NCBI RefSeq assembly: GCF_000411975.1
Contig: NZ_ASXG01000079.1
Coordinates: forward strand, 62,001-126,000
Source of the DNA: Amycolatopsis orientalis DSM 43388
Lineage (GTDB): Bacteria; Actinomycetota; Actinomycetes; Mycobacteriales; Pseudonocardiaceae
Direction: 5' to 3'
Length of the DNA: 64,000 nt
Shown: piece after piece, positions 1-8,487 of the stretch
How the letters are laid out: each line of letters starts with the position of its first letter
How positions within the stretch are numbered: the stretch's first letter is position 1
Notes under the pieces: model-generated
The model's database searches: none
What the model was told of the DNA's origin: nothing
The model's input: the letters and a program-made list of their open reading frames with translations, nothing else
Position numbers and translations under genes: made by a program

Positions 1-1092
1 CTGATCGAGACGAACGTGCGCTTCCCGTACGTCACCCTCGGCGACATGCGTGCGCAGATCGCCTGCGCCCGGATGGGCGTGCGGCGGCTGGGCGAGCTGT
101 TCGCCCGCTACGGTGCGGAAACCGTCGACGCGGCGCGCGAGCAGATCTTCGCCCAGACCGAACGGCTGGAGCGGGAACGGATCGCGGCGATCCCGGACGG
201 CGAGTACGAGGCGACCGGATATCTGGACAACGACGCGATCGACCCGGACACGCCGCTGAAGGTGCGCGTGCGAGTGGTCGTCGAGGGCGAATCGATGACG
301 ATCGACCTCACCGATTGTGCCGACCAGGCCGCCGGTCCGGTCAACTGCGGGCGCTCCCAGGCGATTTCGGCCGCGCGGGTCGGGTACAAACTGCTGATCT
401 CGCCGCAGGTGAGCCTTAACGGCGGTTCGTTCGCGCCGTTGGACGTGCAGGTCCGCGACGGTTCGATGCTCGGCGCGCGGGAGCCCGCCGCCTGCCAGTA
501 CTACTACTCGAGCCTGGGCATGCTGATCGACCTGGTGGTGGCCGCGCTGGCGCCCGCGATGCCGGACCGCGTCGCCGCGGCCAGCTACGGCGATTCGATG
601 ATCGTCCAGTTCGCCGGGGACCATCCGCGGACCGGCGAACCGTTCGTGACGCTGGAGGCGACCGTCGGCGGCTGGGGCGCCTGGGAGGGCGGCGACGGCG
701 AGACGGCGCTGATCAACAACGTCAACGGCTCGCTGCGCGACCTGCCGGTCGAGGTCGTGGAAACGCTGTATCCGGTGCGGGTGAACGAATACCGCATCCG
801 CACCGGCTCGGGCGGCGCGGGCCGCTGGCGCGGGGGCGACGGCGTGATCCGGGAGTACGTGATGGAGGCGGATCAGGATCTGTCGCTGTGGTGGGAGCGG
901 TCGGTGACGCCGGCGTGGGGCCTGTTCGGCGGGTCGGCCGGTGCGCCGCCGCGGGTGGTGCTGAACCCCGGGACGCCGGATGCCCGGGAGATGCTGAAGG
1001 TGAACAGCCTCCGGGTGCACCGGGGGGACGTGCTGCGGTGCGAATCCGGCGGGGGAGGAGGGTACGGAGTTCCGGAACCTGCTGGGGCGTAA
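1..1092 (+). CDS. Hydantoinase B/oxoprolinase family protein, 5'-truncated
   Basis: The frame is open from base 1, so the gene starts outside the window; only the C-terminal 363 codons are present. The sequence matches the HyuB / N-methylhydantoinase B family: [13 protein letters not shown] near the start, the Gly-rich [14 protein letters not shown] segment, and the closing [11 protein letters not shown] typical of the family C-terminus. HyuB works with an HyuA partner in ATP-dependent opening of hydantoin or 5-oxoproline rings. The partner gene is presumably upstream and cannot be seen. The substrate cannot be read from sequence. A strong hairpin follows the stop. Confidence 0.9.
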   Translation: MIETNVRFPYVTLGDMRAQIACARMGVRRLGELFARYGAETVDAAREQIFAQTERLERERIAAIPDGEYEATGYLDNDAIDPDTPLKVRVRVVVEGESMTIDLTDCADQAAGPVNCGRSQAISAARVGYKLLISPQVSLNGGSFAPLDVQVRDGSMLGAREPAACQYYYSSLGMLIDLVVAALAPAMPDRVAAASYGDSMIVQFAGDHPRTGEPFVTLEATVGGWGAWEGGDGETALINNVNGSLRDLPVEVVETLYPVRVNEYRIRTGSGGAGRWRGGDGVIREYVMEADQDLSLWWERSVTPAWGLFGGSAGAPPRVVLNPGTPDAREMLKVNSLRVHRGDVLRCESGGGGGYGVPEPAGA

Positions 1093-1102
1093 CCGGACCT
1101 TG

Positions 1103-1135
1103 GCCGGGCCGGGAGATTCGGTCTTCCGGCCCGGC
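1103..1135. terminator. Bidirectional hairpin terminator
   Basis: Perfect 10-bp stem GCCGGGCCGG / CCGGCCCGGC around a 13-base loop. It lies just after the hydantoinase gene and before the convergent NUDIX gene. There is no T-run, which is usual for actinomycetes. Confidence 0.6.
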
Positions 1136-1200
1136 GTTCGTGCCAAAGCTGCGCGGCCGAGGGGCGATACGGCATTGCTCGGCCGCCGCAGGATGACCGT

Positions 1201-1611
1201 CTATTGTGGAGCGTCGGCTATTCGGCCGGTCTCGCGCAGGTGGTCGAAGATGATCTGGTCGACCGGGGACCCCCGGGCCCGGTCGGCGTAGGTCAGCCAG
1301 ACGATTTCCGCGATCTCGCTGCTGGGGGTCAAAATGCCGCGATAGCCGGCGGTGTAGCAGGTCATCCGGACCGCGGTGCCGGCGGCGTGGCCGTGCGCTG
1401 GGGCCTGGAAGGTGCCGAAGTAGCGGGCACTGCCGGGCGTGATGGCGACGGCGAGTTCCTCGTCGATCTCCCGGACGAGAGTCTGCAGATCGGTCTCGCC
1501 GGGTTCGCGTTTGCCGCCGGGCAGGTAGTAGACGTCCTTTCCCCGGGAGCGGGTGCTGAGGATCTTGCCCGCGTCGAACCGGATCCAGGCGATCTTGTCG
1601 ATGACGGTCAC
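1201..1611 (-). CDS. NUDIX hydrolase
   Basis: 136-residue single-domain protein. The NUDIX box is complete at about residues 32-55 (GGKREPGE, then REIDEEL), giving the GX5EX7REUXEEXGU metal-binding signature. The family cleaves nucleoside diphosphates linked to another group; the specific substrate is not predictable. The frame is open further upstream, but the GTG start at 1611 is preferred because AAAGGAC lies 5-6 bases before it and translation from there begins with a typical first beta strand (TVIDKIAWIRFDAGKIL). It converges on the hydantoinase gene and is divergent from the HAD protein. Confidence 0.85.
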   Translation of the reverse strand: MTVIDKIAWIRFDAGKILSTRSRGKDVYYLPGGKREPGETDLQTLVREIDEELAVAITPGSARYFGTFQAPAHGHAAGTAVRMTCYTAGYRGILTPSSEIAEIVWLTYADRARGSPVDQIIFDHLRETGRIADAPQ

Positions 1612-1693
1612 GGGGCGTCCTTTCGCGGAGGCGTACGCCGGTGAAGGTAGCCGTCGAGGCGGGGGCGGTCCAACTGGATATGCTGGCAGCGCA

Positions 1694-2191
1694 ATGGAAT
1701 CGTCATCTGGCCGCCCGGTGCTCTTCCTCGACGTCGACGGAACGCTGCTGCCGTTCGGGCCGGGCCGCGCTTCGCCGGTGGGCGAGCCGGGTGCTCTGCT
1801 CGATCGACTGGATTGCCGGTTGGGGCGGCGGCTCACCTCGCTGTCCGCCGGCCTGGTGTGGGCGACGACGTGGGAGGACGAGGCCAACACCGAGCTCGCG
1901 GCGCGGCTCGGCCTGCCGCCGCTGCCGGTCGTGCGCTGGCCGGAATCTTCGCCGGAGACAGAACGCGAAGACCGGTGGTTCGGCGTGCACTGGAAGACCC
2001 GGACCTTGGTCGGCTGGGCGCACGGCCGCCCCTTCGTCTGGGTGGATGACGAGATCGCCGACGGAGACCGGGAGTGGGTGCTGGCTCGGCATTCCGGCCC
2101 GGCCTTGCTGCACCGCGTCGAGCCGAACCGCGGTCTCGAGGAGCGGGACTTCGCGGTCATCCGCGAGTGGTTGCGGGCGCTCAGCTCGTAA
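1694..2191 (+). CDS. HAD-like domain protein
   Basis: 165 residues. LFLDVDGTLLPFG near the N-terminus is HAD motif I (nucleophile and acid/base Asp), and FVWVDDE near residue 115 is a plausible motif IV. The central VWATTWEDEAN is typical of a small actinobacterial HAD family. Members may be phosphatases, but no substrate is suggested by the neighbours. The ATG at 1694 places the DVDGT motif about 14 residues in, as expected; the longer upstream extension overlaps the NUDIX promoter and looks non-coding. Confidence 0.75.
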   Translation: MESSSGRPVLFLDVDGTLLPFGPGRASPVGEPGALLDRLDCRLGRRLTSLSAGLVWATTWEDEANTELAARLGLPPLPVVRWPESSPETEREDRWFGVHWKTRTLVGWAHGRPFVWVDDEIADGDREWVLARHSGPALLHRVEPNRGLEERDFAVIREWLRALSS

Positions 2192-2292
2192 CGAACACGG
2201 AGCCGTCGGGGGCGTTCAGGGGCGGACCAGGCGGGCATGGAGCTCCCCGTCTGCGGCAAGATCGGCAAAGCGCACCCGATCAGCGCCGAGAT

Positions 2293-2307
2293 CCGTAACT
2301 GTTACGG
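2293..2307. promoter_or_regulatory. 15-bp perfect palindrome, candidate operator
   Basis: CCGTAACTGTTACGG is a perfect 7-1-7 palindrome ending 34 bases before the lipoprotein ATG. It is followed by GTAA, giving a third half-site copy. The size and symmetry fit a TetR- or GntR-type dimer, but no regulator gene is adjacent. Confidence 0.5.
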
Positions 2308-2341
2308 TAAGTCACCGGATAGTCCACGGGGAGAAGAAACC

Positions 2342-3145
2342 ATGCCGGGTCGGCCATCGGTTCTGCGACGGCGACAGTTGCTGTGCGGTTTTCTCTCGAG
2401 CGCCGCGCTGCTGGCGGCGGCCTGCGGCCAGCCGGACGCCGTAGCTAAGCCACCGGCGGGGCCTCCGGCGCGCGGTGCGGAAGCGCCGCTCGCGTTGGTG
2501 TACAACGGGCCGCAGGGCTGCGAGGATTGCGCACCCGCCGTGGCGGAGGTGCTTCGCCGGGCACCGCAGCATTATCGCGTCGAGTACGTGGGGCCGGGCA
2601 CGGGGAAGCCGCTCACCTCGGCCGCCCTGGCGGCGGCGCAACTGTACGTCCAGCCGGGCGGCGGGCAGGATCTCGACCGGACTTGGCAGGACCTCGACGA
2701 ATCCGCCGACGCGGTGCGCGACTGGGTCCGGGGCGGCGGGAGCTATCTCGGACTGTGCTTCGGCGGCTATCTGGCGGGCCGCGATCCGGGGTTCGGCCTG
2801 CTGCCGGGCGACGCGCACGCGTACGCGGGAACTCCCGGCTCCCCGGTTCCGGACGAGCGCGACACCGTCATCGAGGTGAGCTGGCGAGGGAAGCCGCGGC
2901 ACCTGTATTTCCAAGACGGTCCGGCGTTCCGGCTGAACGAGGGGGCCGACGCGACAGTGTTGGCGACCTATCCCAACGGGGCGCCCGCGGTGGTCGTTGC
3001 TCCGTACGGCAAGGGAAAAGTCGGGGTGAGCGGGCCGCATCCGGAAGCCGACGCCTCCTGGTACGACGAACAGGGGCTCACCAATCCCGACGGCGTCCGG
3101 ACGGACCTCGCTGACGACTTGATCGAGACCACCGTCTCGCGGTAG
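2342..3145 (+). CDS. BPL_N-domain lipoprotein (glutamine-amidotransferase-like fold)
   Basis: 267 residues. The N-terminus has twin arginines (RRRQLL), a hydrophobic stretch and the lipobox LAAAC-G, so it is probably exported and lipid-anchored, possibly by Tat. The body matches the biotin-protein-ligase N-terminal (BPL_N) family: YLGLCFGGYLAG supplies the nucleophile-elbow Cys of class I glutamine amidotransferase-like folds, and PYGKGKVGVSGPHPEA lies near the C-terminus. Function of secreted BPL_N proteins is unknown; no BirA ligase domain is present. GGGGAGAAG lies just before the ATG. A perfect palindrome sits upstream. Confidence 0.8.
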   Translation: MPGRPSVLRRRQLLCGFLSSAALLAAACGQPDAVAKPPAGPPARGAEAPLALVYNGPQGCEDCAPAVAEVLRRAPQHYRVEYVGPGTGKPLTSAALAAAQLYVQPGGGQDLDRTWQDLDESADAVRDWVRGGGSYLGLCFGGYLAGRDPGFGLLPGDAHAYAGTPGSPVPDERDTVIEVSWRGKPRHLYFQDGPAFRLNEGADATVLATYPNGAPAVVVAPYGKGKVGVSGPHPEADASWYDEQGLTNPDGVRTDLADDLIETTVSR

Positions 3146-3201
3146 CGGACAATCGTTGGCACGCGGGCCTTGCGCGGGTCGAAGCGGCGGTCCGATCGGA
3201 A

Positions 3202-3732
3202 TCAGTTCGGCGGCTGCTGCGGTCCCTCGCCCGGGCTGGGCTGCGAGTACCCGGACACCTGGCCGGGATCCGGCTGCGGATAACCCGCCTGCGCGTAGCC
3301 GGGCTGCGGATAGCCCGCCGGCGGATACCCGGGCTGGCCGTACCCGCCCTGCGGGGCGAACCCCGGCTGGCCGGCCGCCGGGTATCCGGAGCCGGGCTGC
3401 GGCGCCCGGTTGCTCTTCGCGACCGCGAGTGCGACCAGCAGCCACGACAGCACCTCGAGAAGGCTGAGCGGGATGCCCACGATCAGGAAGATCGTCGACA
3501 TCTCCGACGCGCTCAGGTGATCCGACGCCATCCAGGACGCGACGTTCGTCAGCATGAGCCGCCAGGCGATGTTCAGCGCCGTGGCGACGAGCATGACCGC
3601 GAAGGCGGCCACCATCAGCCCGGAGACGCCGCGCGAGCGCCGGTTGATCGAGAGGATCAGACCGAACAGTCCCGCGACCAGGAGCAACGCCTGCGGGAGG
3701 ATCTCGAGAATCGTGCTGGTCAGGGTCGTCAT
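3202..3732 (-). CDS. Small membrane protein with PGY/QP-rich tail
   Basis: 176 residues, not recognised as a named family. Three hydrophobic segments are visible (about residues 8-26, 37-57 and 82-104). The rest is a low-complexity cytoplasmic or external tail of GYPQPGY/AQAGYPQP-type units with Pro, Gly, Tyr and Gln. Such tails are common in actinobacterial envelope proteins and may drive assembly or phase separation, but no function can be assigned. It shares strand with the sulfotransferase operon but is separated by 94 bases. Confidence 0.7.
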   Translation of the reverse strand: MTTLTSTILEILPQALLLVAGLFGLILSINRRSRGVSGLMVAAFAVMLVATALNIAWRLMLTNVASWMASDHLSASEMSTIFLIVGIPLSLLEVLSWLLVALAVAKSNRAPQPGSGYPAAGQPGFAPQGGYGQPGYPPAGYPQPGYAQAGYPQPDPGQVSGYSQPSPGEGPQQPPN

Positions 3733-3826
3733 ACCGGGTCTCCGCTCCAGGAAGGTCAGGCAGATCCTAGGGGCTGGCCCGGTGCCGGGTGGGCGGTTCG
3801 GCGAGATGCCCGGTCACGAAACGGCG

Positions 3827-4987
3827 TCAGCTCTGGTGCGCGGCACGGTATCCGGCGAACCGCTCGTCGACTTCCCCGGCGGTCAGGCCGAAGCCGCCGA
3901 GGTCGTAGCGGTGCCTCGGCTTCGCCTCTCCGGACCGGCTCCGCTCGTGCAACGTGGTCATCGCGGCGCGTGCTCGCGGCGCCAGCTCGAGACCGAAGTG
4001 CTGGTAGACGCTTTCGACGGTGCCGATCGGATCGGCCACGAAGTCCTCGTACTGGACGTCGAAGAACTGGGCGGGGCGGTGCTTTGCCCGGGCGGCCGCG
4101 AACTGCTCCGCGCCGCGCGCCCACAGGTCGAGCTGACTGCGTCCGACGACCTCGCCGCGGAAGGTGTCCGACCAGCCTTCCGACGCTTGTTCGGTCAGGC
4201 TGCACACCGACGCGATGACGGTGCTGGGCGCGCGGTGGGTCTGCACGATCAGCGCGTCGGGGTAGACCGCCAGCAGCTCGTCGAGCGCGAACAGGTGGCT
4301 CGGGTTCTTGAGCACCCAGCGGCGGCCGGCGTCGGGCAGGCCGATCAGCTGCAGGTTGCGCCGGTGCCTGCGGTAGGCGTCGGTCCAGTCCTGGCCGTCG
4401 AGCCAGCGCGAGTAGCCGGGCACGTGCGCGAGGCATTCGTACGAGACCGACTTCAGCGACTGCCGCAGCAGCTGCCAGCATTCCTCGACCTGGTCGGCCG
4501 ACATGTGGTGCAGGCCCATGAATTCGGGATGCTCGACGTGATGCTGCTCGTACCCGGCCTGAATCGCTTGGAAGACCGGGTTGGCCGGCCACGTCTCGCG
4601 CGGCGGGCGCGGCTGCGGCATCTCGGTCAGCCACACTTCGAGGCCCTGGTGTGCCGGGTCTTCGGTCAGCAGCCGGTGCAGCGCGGTGGTTCCGGTGCGC
4701 GGCAGCCCGGTGACGAAGACGGGCCGTTCGATGGGCACGTCGGCGTGCTGCGGATGCTGCTTCCACGAAGCTTCGCTCAGCAGCCGCGCGACCAGCGCCC
4801 CGCGAAGGAAAGCACGATGGACTTTGTTGCCGTACGGGGTCAAATCGGCTTCGTCGGCGTAGGAATCGAGCAGCACGCGCAAGCCTTCGAGATATTCGCC
4901 GCCGCCGAAATCGTCGAGGCCGGTGAGTTTCGTGGCGGACGCGTGAAGGTCCTCGACCGTGCCGACGCTGTCTCGTCCTGGACGCAT
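3827..4987 (-). CDS. PAPS-dependent sulfotransferase family protein
   Basis: 386 residues. GLPRTGTTALHRLL at residues 94-107 is the 5'-phosphosulfate loop, and RAPSTVIASV around residue 250 is the 3'-phosphate loop of the Sulfotransfer_3 type. It should transfer sulfate from PAPS to a hydroxyl acceptor; the acceptor is unknown. Start ATG at 4987 has AGGGGAAG upstream and follows the SDR stop by 10 bases. It is last in a three-gene operon (DUF1214, SDR, sulfotransferase) behind a KstR-type operator. From memory, M. tuberculosis has the same order at Rv3531c-Rv3529c in the KstR regulon, so a sterol-related substrate is a reasonable inference. PAPS-synthesis genes lie 3.5 kb away. Confidence 0.88.
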   Translation of the reverse strand: MRPGRDSVGTVEDLHASATKLTGLDDFGGGEYLEGLRVLLDSYADEADLTPYGNKVHRAFLRGALVARLLSEASWKQHPQHADVPIERPVFVTGLPRTGTTALHRLLTEDPAHQGLEVWLTEMPQPRPPRETWPANPVFQAIQAGYEQHHVEHPEFMGLHHMSADQVEECWQLLRQSLKSVSYECLAHVPGYSRWLDGQDWTDAYRRHRRNLQLIGLPDAGRRWVLKNPSHLFALDELLAVYPDALIVQTHRAPSTVIASVCSLTEQASEGWSDTFRGEVVGRSQLDLWARGAEQFAAARAKHRPAQFFDVQYEDFVADPIGTVESVYQHFGLELAPRARAAMTTLHERSRSGEAKPRHRYDLGGFGLTAGEVDERFAGYRAAHQS

Positions 4988-4997
4988 GCTCTTCCCC

Positions 4998-5777
4998 TCA
5001 GTGGTGGTATTCGCCAGCGTTGACATCGAGGCATTGCCCGGTGACGCAGCGGGCGAGCGCGGACGCGAGGAACACGACGGTGTCGGCGATCTCGTCCGGC
5101 TCCGGGAGACGGCGCAGGTCGATCGTTTCCGCCGTTTCCGCATACACCTGCTCCGCGGGAACGCCGCGTTCCTTGGCCAAGTACGCGAAGTACCACTTGA
5201 GCGAGTCCGCCCAGATGTAGCCCGGCGCGACGGAATTGACCCGGATTCCGCGCGGCCCGAGCTCCGAGGCGAGGCTTTGGGCGAGGGCGAGCAGACTCGC
5301 CTTGGCCATTTTGTACGCACCGAAAGTGCGCCGCGAATGCCGCAGCACGGCCGAATTGATCATCACCACCGAGCCGGCGCTCTCGGCGAGCGCGGAGGTG
5401 CAGAGCCGGGTCAGCCGGAGCGCGGCGAGCACGTTGGTTTCGAAGCCGGCGCGGACCGCGTCGAGATCGACTTCGGCGAGATCGGTGATCGGCGGGATCG
5501 CGAAAGCGTTGTTCACCACCGTGTCCAGCCGTCCGAACTCGCTCAGCGCGGTCTCCACGAGCTGGGTCGCCGAGGCGTCGTCGGTGATGTCCGTCGGCAC
5601 CGGGACGGCACGGCGGCCGAGCGCTTCGACCTCGGCGGCGACTTCGGCGAGCCGGGATTCGGTGCGCGCGGCGAGGACGACGTCGGCCCCGGCCGCGGCG
5701 GAGCGCAGGGCGAGGGAGCGGCCCAGTCCCGGGCCGATCCCGGACACGAGAACGACTTTGCCGGCCAGGAGGTCCAT
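4998..5777 (-). CDS. SDR family oxidoreductase
   Basis: 259-residue classical short-chain dehydrogenase. Cofactor motif GIGPGLG at residues 13-19, NNAF near residue 90, catalytic Ser142, Tyr155 and Lys159 (YKMAK). It oxidises or reduces an alcohol/ketone with NAD(P)(H); the residue after the second beta strand (ARTESR) suggests NADP(H). It sits between the DUF1214 gene (4-base gap) and the sulfotransferase, so it probably acts on the same, possibly steroid-like, substrate. Expected control is by the KstR-type site at 7014-7027. Confidence 0.88.
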   Translation of the reverse strand: MDLLAGKVVLVSGIGPGLGRSLALRSAAAGADVVLAARTESRLAEVAAEVEALGRRAVPVPTDITDDASATQLVETALSEFGRLDTVVNNAFAIPPITDLAEVDLDAVRAGFETNVLAALRLTRLCTSALAESAGSVVMINSAVLRHSRRTFGAYKMAKASLLALAQSLASELGPRGIRVNSVAPGYIWADSLKWYFAYLAKERGVPAEQVYAETAETIDLRRLPEPDEIADTVVFLASALARCVTGQCLDVNAGEYHH

Positions 5778-5781
5778 CGGG

Positions 5782-6951
5782 TCAGCCCAGCATCCTGGCC
5801 GCGACCGCGGCCTGTCGCGCGGCGATCCGCTGTGCCCATTCCTCGGGGGTCACGCGGGCTTCTTCGTGGAAGGGCAGCCGTTCGGCCAGTTCGCCGAACT
5901 TCACCACCTCGACCTCAGGGCCGTCCGCCGCGGTCAGCTCCCGGGACAGCCGCTGCCAGCGGATCTGCACGTAGCCGCGGTCGTGGCCGGTGCGTTCGAG
6001 CCAGTTCGCGAGACCGGGGTCGCGCTCGCTGATCACGAACCGCATCCTGCCGTCCGGGTCGACCCGGGCCTGGTCGGCGGTGAGGCTGGTCTGGCGGTGC
6101 ACGTAGTCGAGCGAGACATACCACGGGCTGCCCAGCTGAATGCCCTGGTACGGCGCGTCCGACCGGGGCACGGTGACGATCATGACCTCGTCGTCGGCGA
6201 GTTCGTAGTGCCCGGCCGAGGAGTACTGCGTGGGCAGGCCGCCGGGGGTGCTGCGCGGTTCGGTCATCGTGTTCGCCGGCAGGTTCAGGTAGAACCACTT
6301 CGGGAAGGCGAGGAACGTCCGCAACCGGCTGAGCAGGATCTTCCCGGTGACGCCGTAGCGTTTCTCCATCGCGGTGCGCGTCGGCGCGGGCGGCGCCTGG
6401 CCGGTGGTGCCGGCACAGCGAAGCTGGATCGTGCCGCGCCGCTCGGTCGCCCAGTCGCTGTAGACCTCGCGGACGACGAGCATCGACGAACCCGGGCCGA
6501 GCACGAAATAACCGGGCTCGGGATCGGGTTTCGCCGGTCCGAAGCGGATCTCGAAGGAACCGTCGGCGGCGATCGGGATGTCGCGGTCGTCGAACGCGGT
6601 CACGCTGTCGGGCACCTCGACCGGCGTGTAGTCGCCGTTGAGGACCTGGAAGCTGAGGTCGGCGGTGGTGCCGCGGGTTCCGGTGACGACGTATTCGCGG
6701 TCCTCGCGGACGTTCGCGTTGAAGTACAGCGTGTCCGGGTTGTCCAGGCCCATTTTCGTGTACGGGCCGGTGGAGAGGGTGAAGTACGGGAAGTCCCGGT
6801 CGTAGGCCCACGCCGTCTGGACCGAAGCGCGGATGCTCCCGGCGAGGTAGTCGTAGCCCTCGATCAGGTCCTGTTCGGTCCGGACGTGCGGGGCGTCGGC
6901 GATGATCTTTTCGGCTTCGGCGATCGCGGCGGCGAGCGGTTCGGTCAGCAC
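5782..6951 (-). CDS. DUF1214 domain protein, first gene of KstR-type operon
   Basis: 389 residues, soluble, no signal peptide. The C-terminal half carries the DUF1214 pattern (GHYELADDEVMIVTVP, SPWYVSLDYVHRQTSL, FVISERDPGLANWLE). The molecular role of this family is not established. Start is set at GTG 6951 because a perfect GGGAGGAG lies 6 bases before it; an ATG 8 codons further upstream lacks a ribosome site. It leads the operon with the SDR and sulfotransferase genes and faces the IclR gene across a 14-bp KstR-consensus palindrome. Confidence 0.8.
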   Translation of the reverse strand: MLTEPLAAAIAEAEKIIADAPHVRTEQDLIEGYDYLAGSIRASVQTAWAYDRDFPYFTLSTGPYTKMGLDNPDTLYFNANVREDREYVVTGTRGTTADLSFQVLNGDYTPVEVPDSVTAFDDRDIPIAADGSFEIRFGPAKPDPEPGYFVLGPGSSMLVVREVYSDWATERRGTIQLRCAGTTGQAPPAPTRTAMEKRYGVTGKILLSRLRTFLAFPKWFYLNLPANTMTEPRSTPGGLPTQYSSAGHYELADDEVMIVTVPRSDAPYQGIQLGSPWYVSLDYVHRQTSLTADQARVDPDGRMRFVISERDPGLANWLERTGHDRGYVQIRWQRLSRELTAADGPEVEVVKFGELAERLPFHEEARVTPEEWAQRIAARQAAVAARMLG

Positions 6952-7013
6952 CGGAGACTCCTCCCGCTGGTCCAATTCTGTACCGGAGTGGTACGTTTGG
7001 TGTCCGTTGAGGC

Positions 7014-7027
7014 TAGAACACGTTCTA
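7014..7027. promoter_or_regulatory. KstR-consensus operator
   Basis: TAGAACACGTTCTA fits the known KstR (cholesterol-catabolism TetR repressor) consensus TnnAACnnGTTnnA at every defined position. It lies 62 bases before the DUF1214 start and 11 bases before the IclR start, so it can control both directions. No kstR gene is in the window. Confidence 0.75.
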
Positions 7028-7038
7028 AGGACGGGTCA

Positions 7039-7926
7039 ATGGCGGTTGCCCGGCGCTCGCCGCCGACCGAACGGGTCGTGCGGTTGCTGGACTATTTCGC
7101 GGCCCGGCCGGGCCAGCGCTTCGGGCTGTCCGCGCTGGCCCGCGAACTCGGCCTGAGCAAGCCGACCTGCCTCGGCATCCTCGCCGAGCTGACCGCGGGC
7201 GGATACGTGGTCCGCGATCCCCGGACCACGACGTATCGCCTGGGGCCGGCGATGATCGCGGCCGGACGCGCGGCGGCGGAGGGCTTCGGAGCCAGCGAAA
7301 TCGCCCGCAGCCGCCTGGAAGAACTCAGCTCCCGATACCGGGCGACGTGCACCGCGTCGGCGGTCGTGGACGGGCGCATCCTGATGCTGCAGAGCGCCGG
7401 GCCGGGCAAGGTCCGGCTCGGCGAGACGTATCCGTTCGCGCCGCCGGTCGGGCTGATGTACGTGCTGTGGGACGCCGATTCCGCCTTCGACGCCTGGCTC
7501 GCCACGCCGCCGGCGGTGCCGGTGAGGCTGGACGAAGCGTACTTGCGCCGCGTGGTCGCGGAGTGCCGGGAACACGGGTATCTGGTGGAGAGCCTGACGT
7601 CGGCGGGCCGCCGGCTCTACACGCTGATGGCGGGCGTGGCCGTCGGCGATCTGCCGCCCGACGTGCGGGGGCTGGTCGGCGAGCTGGTGTCGAGCCTGGG
7701 GGAGCGCGTGTACCTCGGCGCCGACCTCGAACCGCGGAAGAAGCACGCGGTGAGCCTGCTGGCCGCCCCGACGTTCGACGCGTCGGGGCGGCAGGAGCTG
7801 GTGCTGACGTTGTCGGTCGGGGAGCCGATCACGGGTGCGGAGATCGCGCGCCGGGGAGCGGCGTTGGCCGCGGTCGCGGACGCGGTGACCGCGGAAGCGG
7901 GCGGGGTTCGGCCGGCTCGGCGCTGA
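7039..7926 (+). CDS. IclR-family transcriptional regulator
   Basis: 295 residues. N-terminal winged helix-turn-helix (RVVRLLDYFAARPGQRFGLS, then LARELGLSKPTCLGILAEL) and a C-terminal effector domain (SRLEELSSRYRATCTASAVV). AAGGA lies 7 bases before the ATG. It is divergent from the DUF1214-SDR-sulfotransferase operon and shares the KstR-type operator, so the regulator itself is probably sterol-responsive. The IclR target is unknown; the adjacent operon is the obvious candidate. Confidence 0.85.
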   Translation: MAVARRSPPTERVVRLLDYFAARPGQRFGLSALARELGLSKPTCLGILAELTAGGYVVRDPRTTTYRLGPAMIAAGRAAAEGFGASEIARSRLEELSSRYRATCTASAVVDGRILMLQSAGPGKVRLGETYPFAPPVGLMYVLWDADSAFDAWLATPPAVPVRLDEAYLRRVVAECREHGYLVESLTSAGRRLYTLMAGVAVGDLPPDVRGLVGELVSSLGERVYLGADLEPRKKHAVSLLAAPTFDASGRQELVLTLSVGEPITGAEIARRGAALAAVADAVTAEAGGVRPARR

Positions 7927-7932
7927 GCCCGG

Positions 7933-8406
7933 TCAGGCGGGCCGGCCCCACCGGTTCGCCGTCAGCTGCCATCCCGGCTGATCCTTCATCGACACCAGCG
8001 TTTCGTACAGCCGCTCGTATCCGGTGCTGCTGATCCGCCATTCGCCGTCCTCGCGCCGGTAGGTGTCCTCGTAGTACGCGGCGCCCTCGATCACCACGCG
8101 GTGCTCGGCGACGATCACCTTGTCCTGGAACAGCCACCGGCCGGTCGCGGTGTCGCCGTCGATCTCGATTTCCGGATGGCCGGCGAAGTGCGCCGTCGTG
8201 ATGCCGGGGCCGACCGCGGTGCGCAGGAACTCCATCAGCGCGTCGCGGTTGTCGAAGTTCAGCGGTTCGCCGTAGGCGGGCGTGCCGTAGTGCACACGGG
8301 CGTCGGCGGTCAGCGTCTCCGCCATCTCGTCCCAGCGCTTCAGGTCGAGGCAGCGGAGGTAGCGGAATTTCACGCGGCGGATTTCTTCGAGTGCGGCCAG
8401 ATCCAT
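7933..8406 (-). CDS. SnoaL-like / NTF2-fold protein
   Basis: 157 residues. The pattern IRRVKFRYLRCLDLKRWDEMAETLTADA, followed by GRWLFQD and ending in ISSTGYERLYE, is typical of SnoaL-like nuclear-transport-factor-2 proteins that act as small isomerases, hydratases or dehydratases on ring or steroid-like substrates. Specific activity is unknown. GGAGGA lies upstream of the ATG at 8406. A near-KstR palindrome (8440-8453) sits 34 bases upstream, linking it to the preceding operon. It converges on the IclR gene with 6 bases between stops. Confidence 0.8.
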   Translation of the reverse strand: MDLAALEEIRRVKFRYLRCLDLKRWDEMAETLTADARVHYGTPAYGEPLNFDNRDALMEFLRTAVGPGITTAHFAGHPEIEIDGDTATGRWLFQDKVIVAEHRVVIEGAAYYEDTYRREDGEWRISSTGYERLYETLVSMKDQPGWQLTANRWGRPA

Positions 8407-8439
8407 CCGCTCAGCGTCCTCCGCTGCTTGACCGAGCGC

Positions 8440-8453
8440 AAGAACCTGTTCTA
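8440..8453. promoter_or_regulatory. KstR-like operator, second site
   Basis: AAGAACCTGTTCTA matches TnnAACnnGTTnnA except for the first base. It lies between the divergent SnoaL-like and cysD starts (34 bases from each). Confidence 0.55.
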
Positions 8454-8487
8454 CTTTTCTGTCCTCGAACCCGGAAGGGCGGATCCG

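Noticed and set aside
5236..7038. Extended N-terminus of the IclR frame
   Set aside because: It is antisense to the SDR and DUF1214 genes. The IclR helix-turn-helix starts just after ATG 7039 with a good ribosome site.
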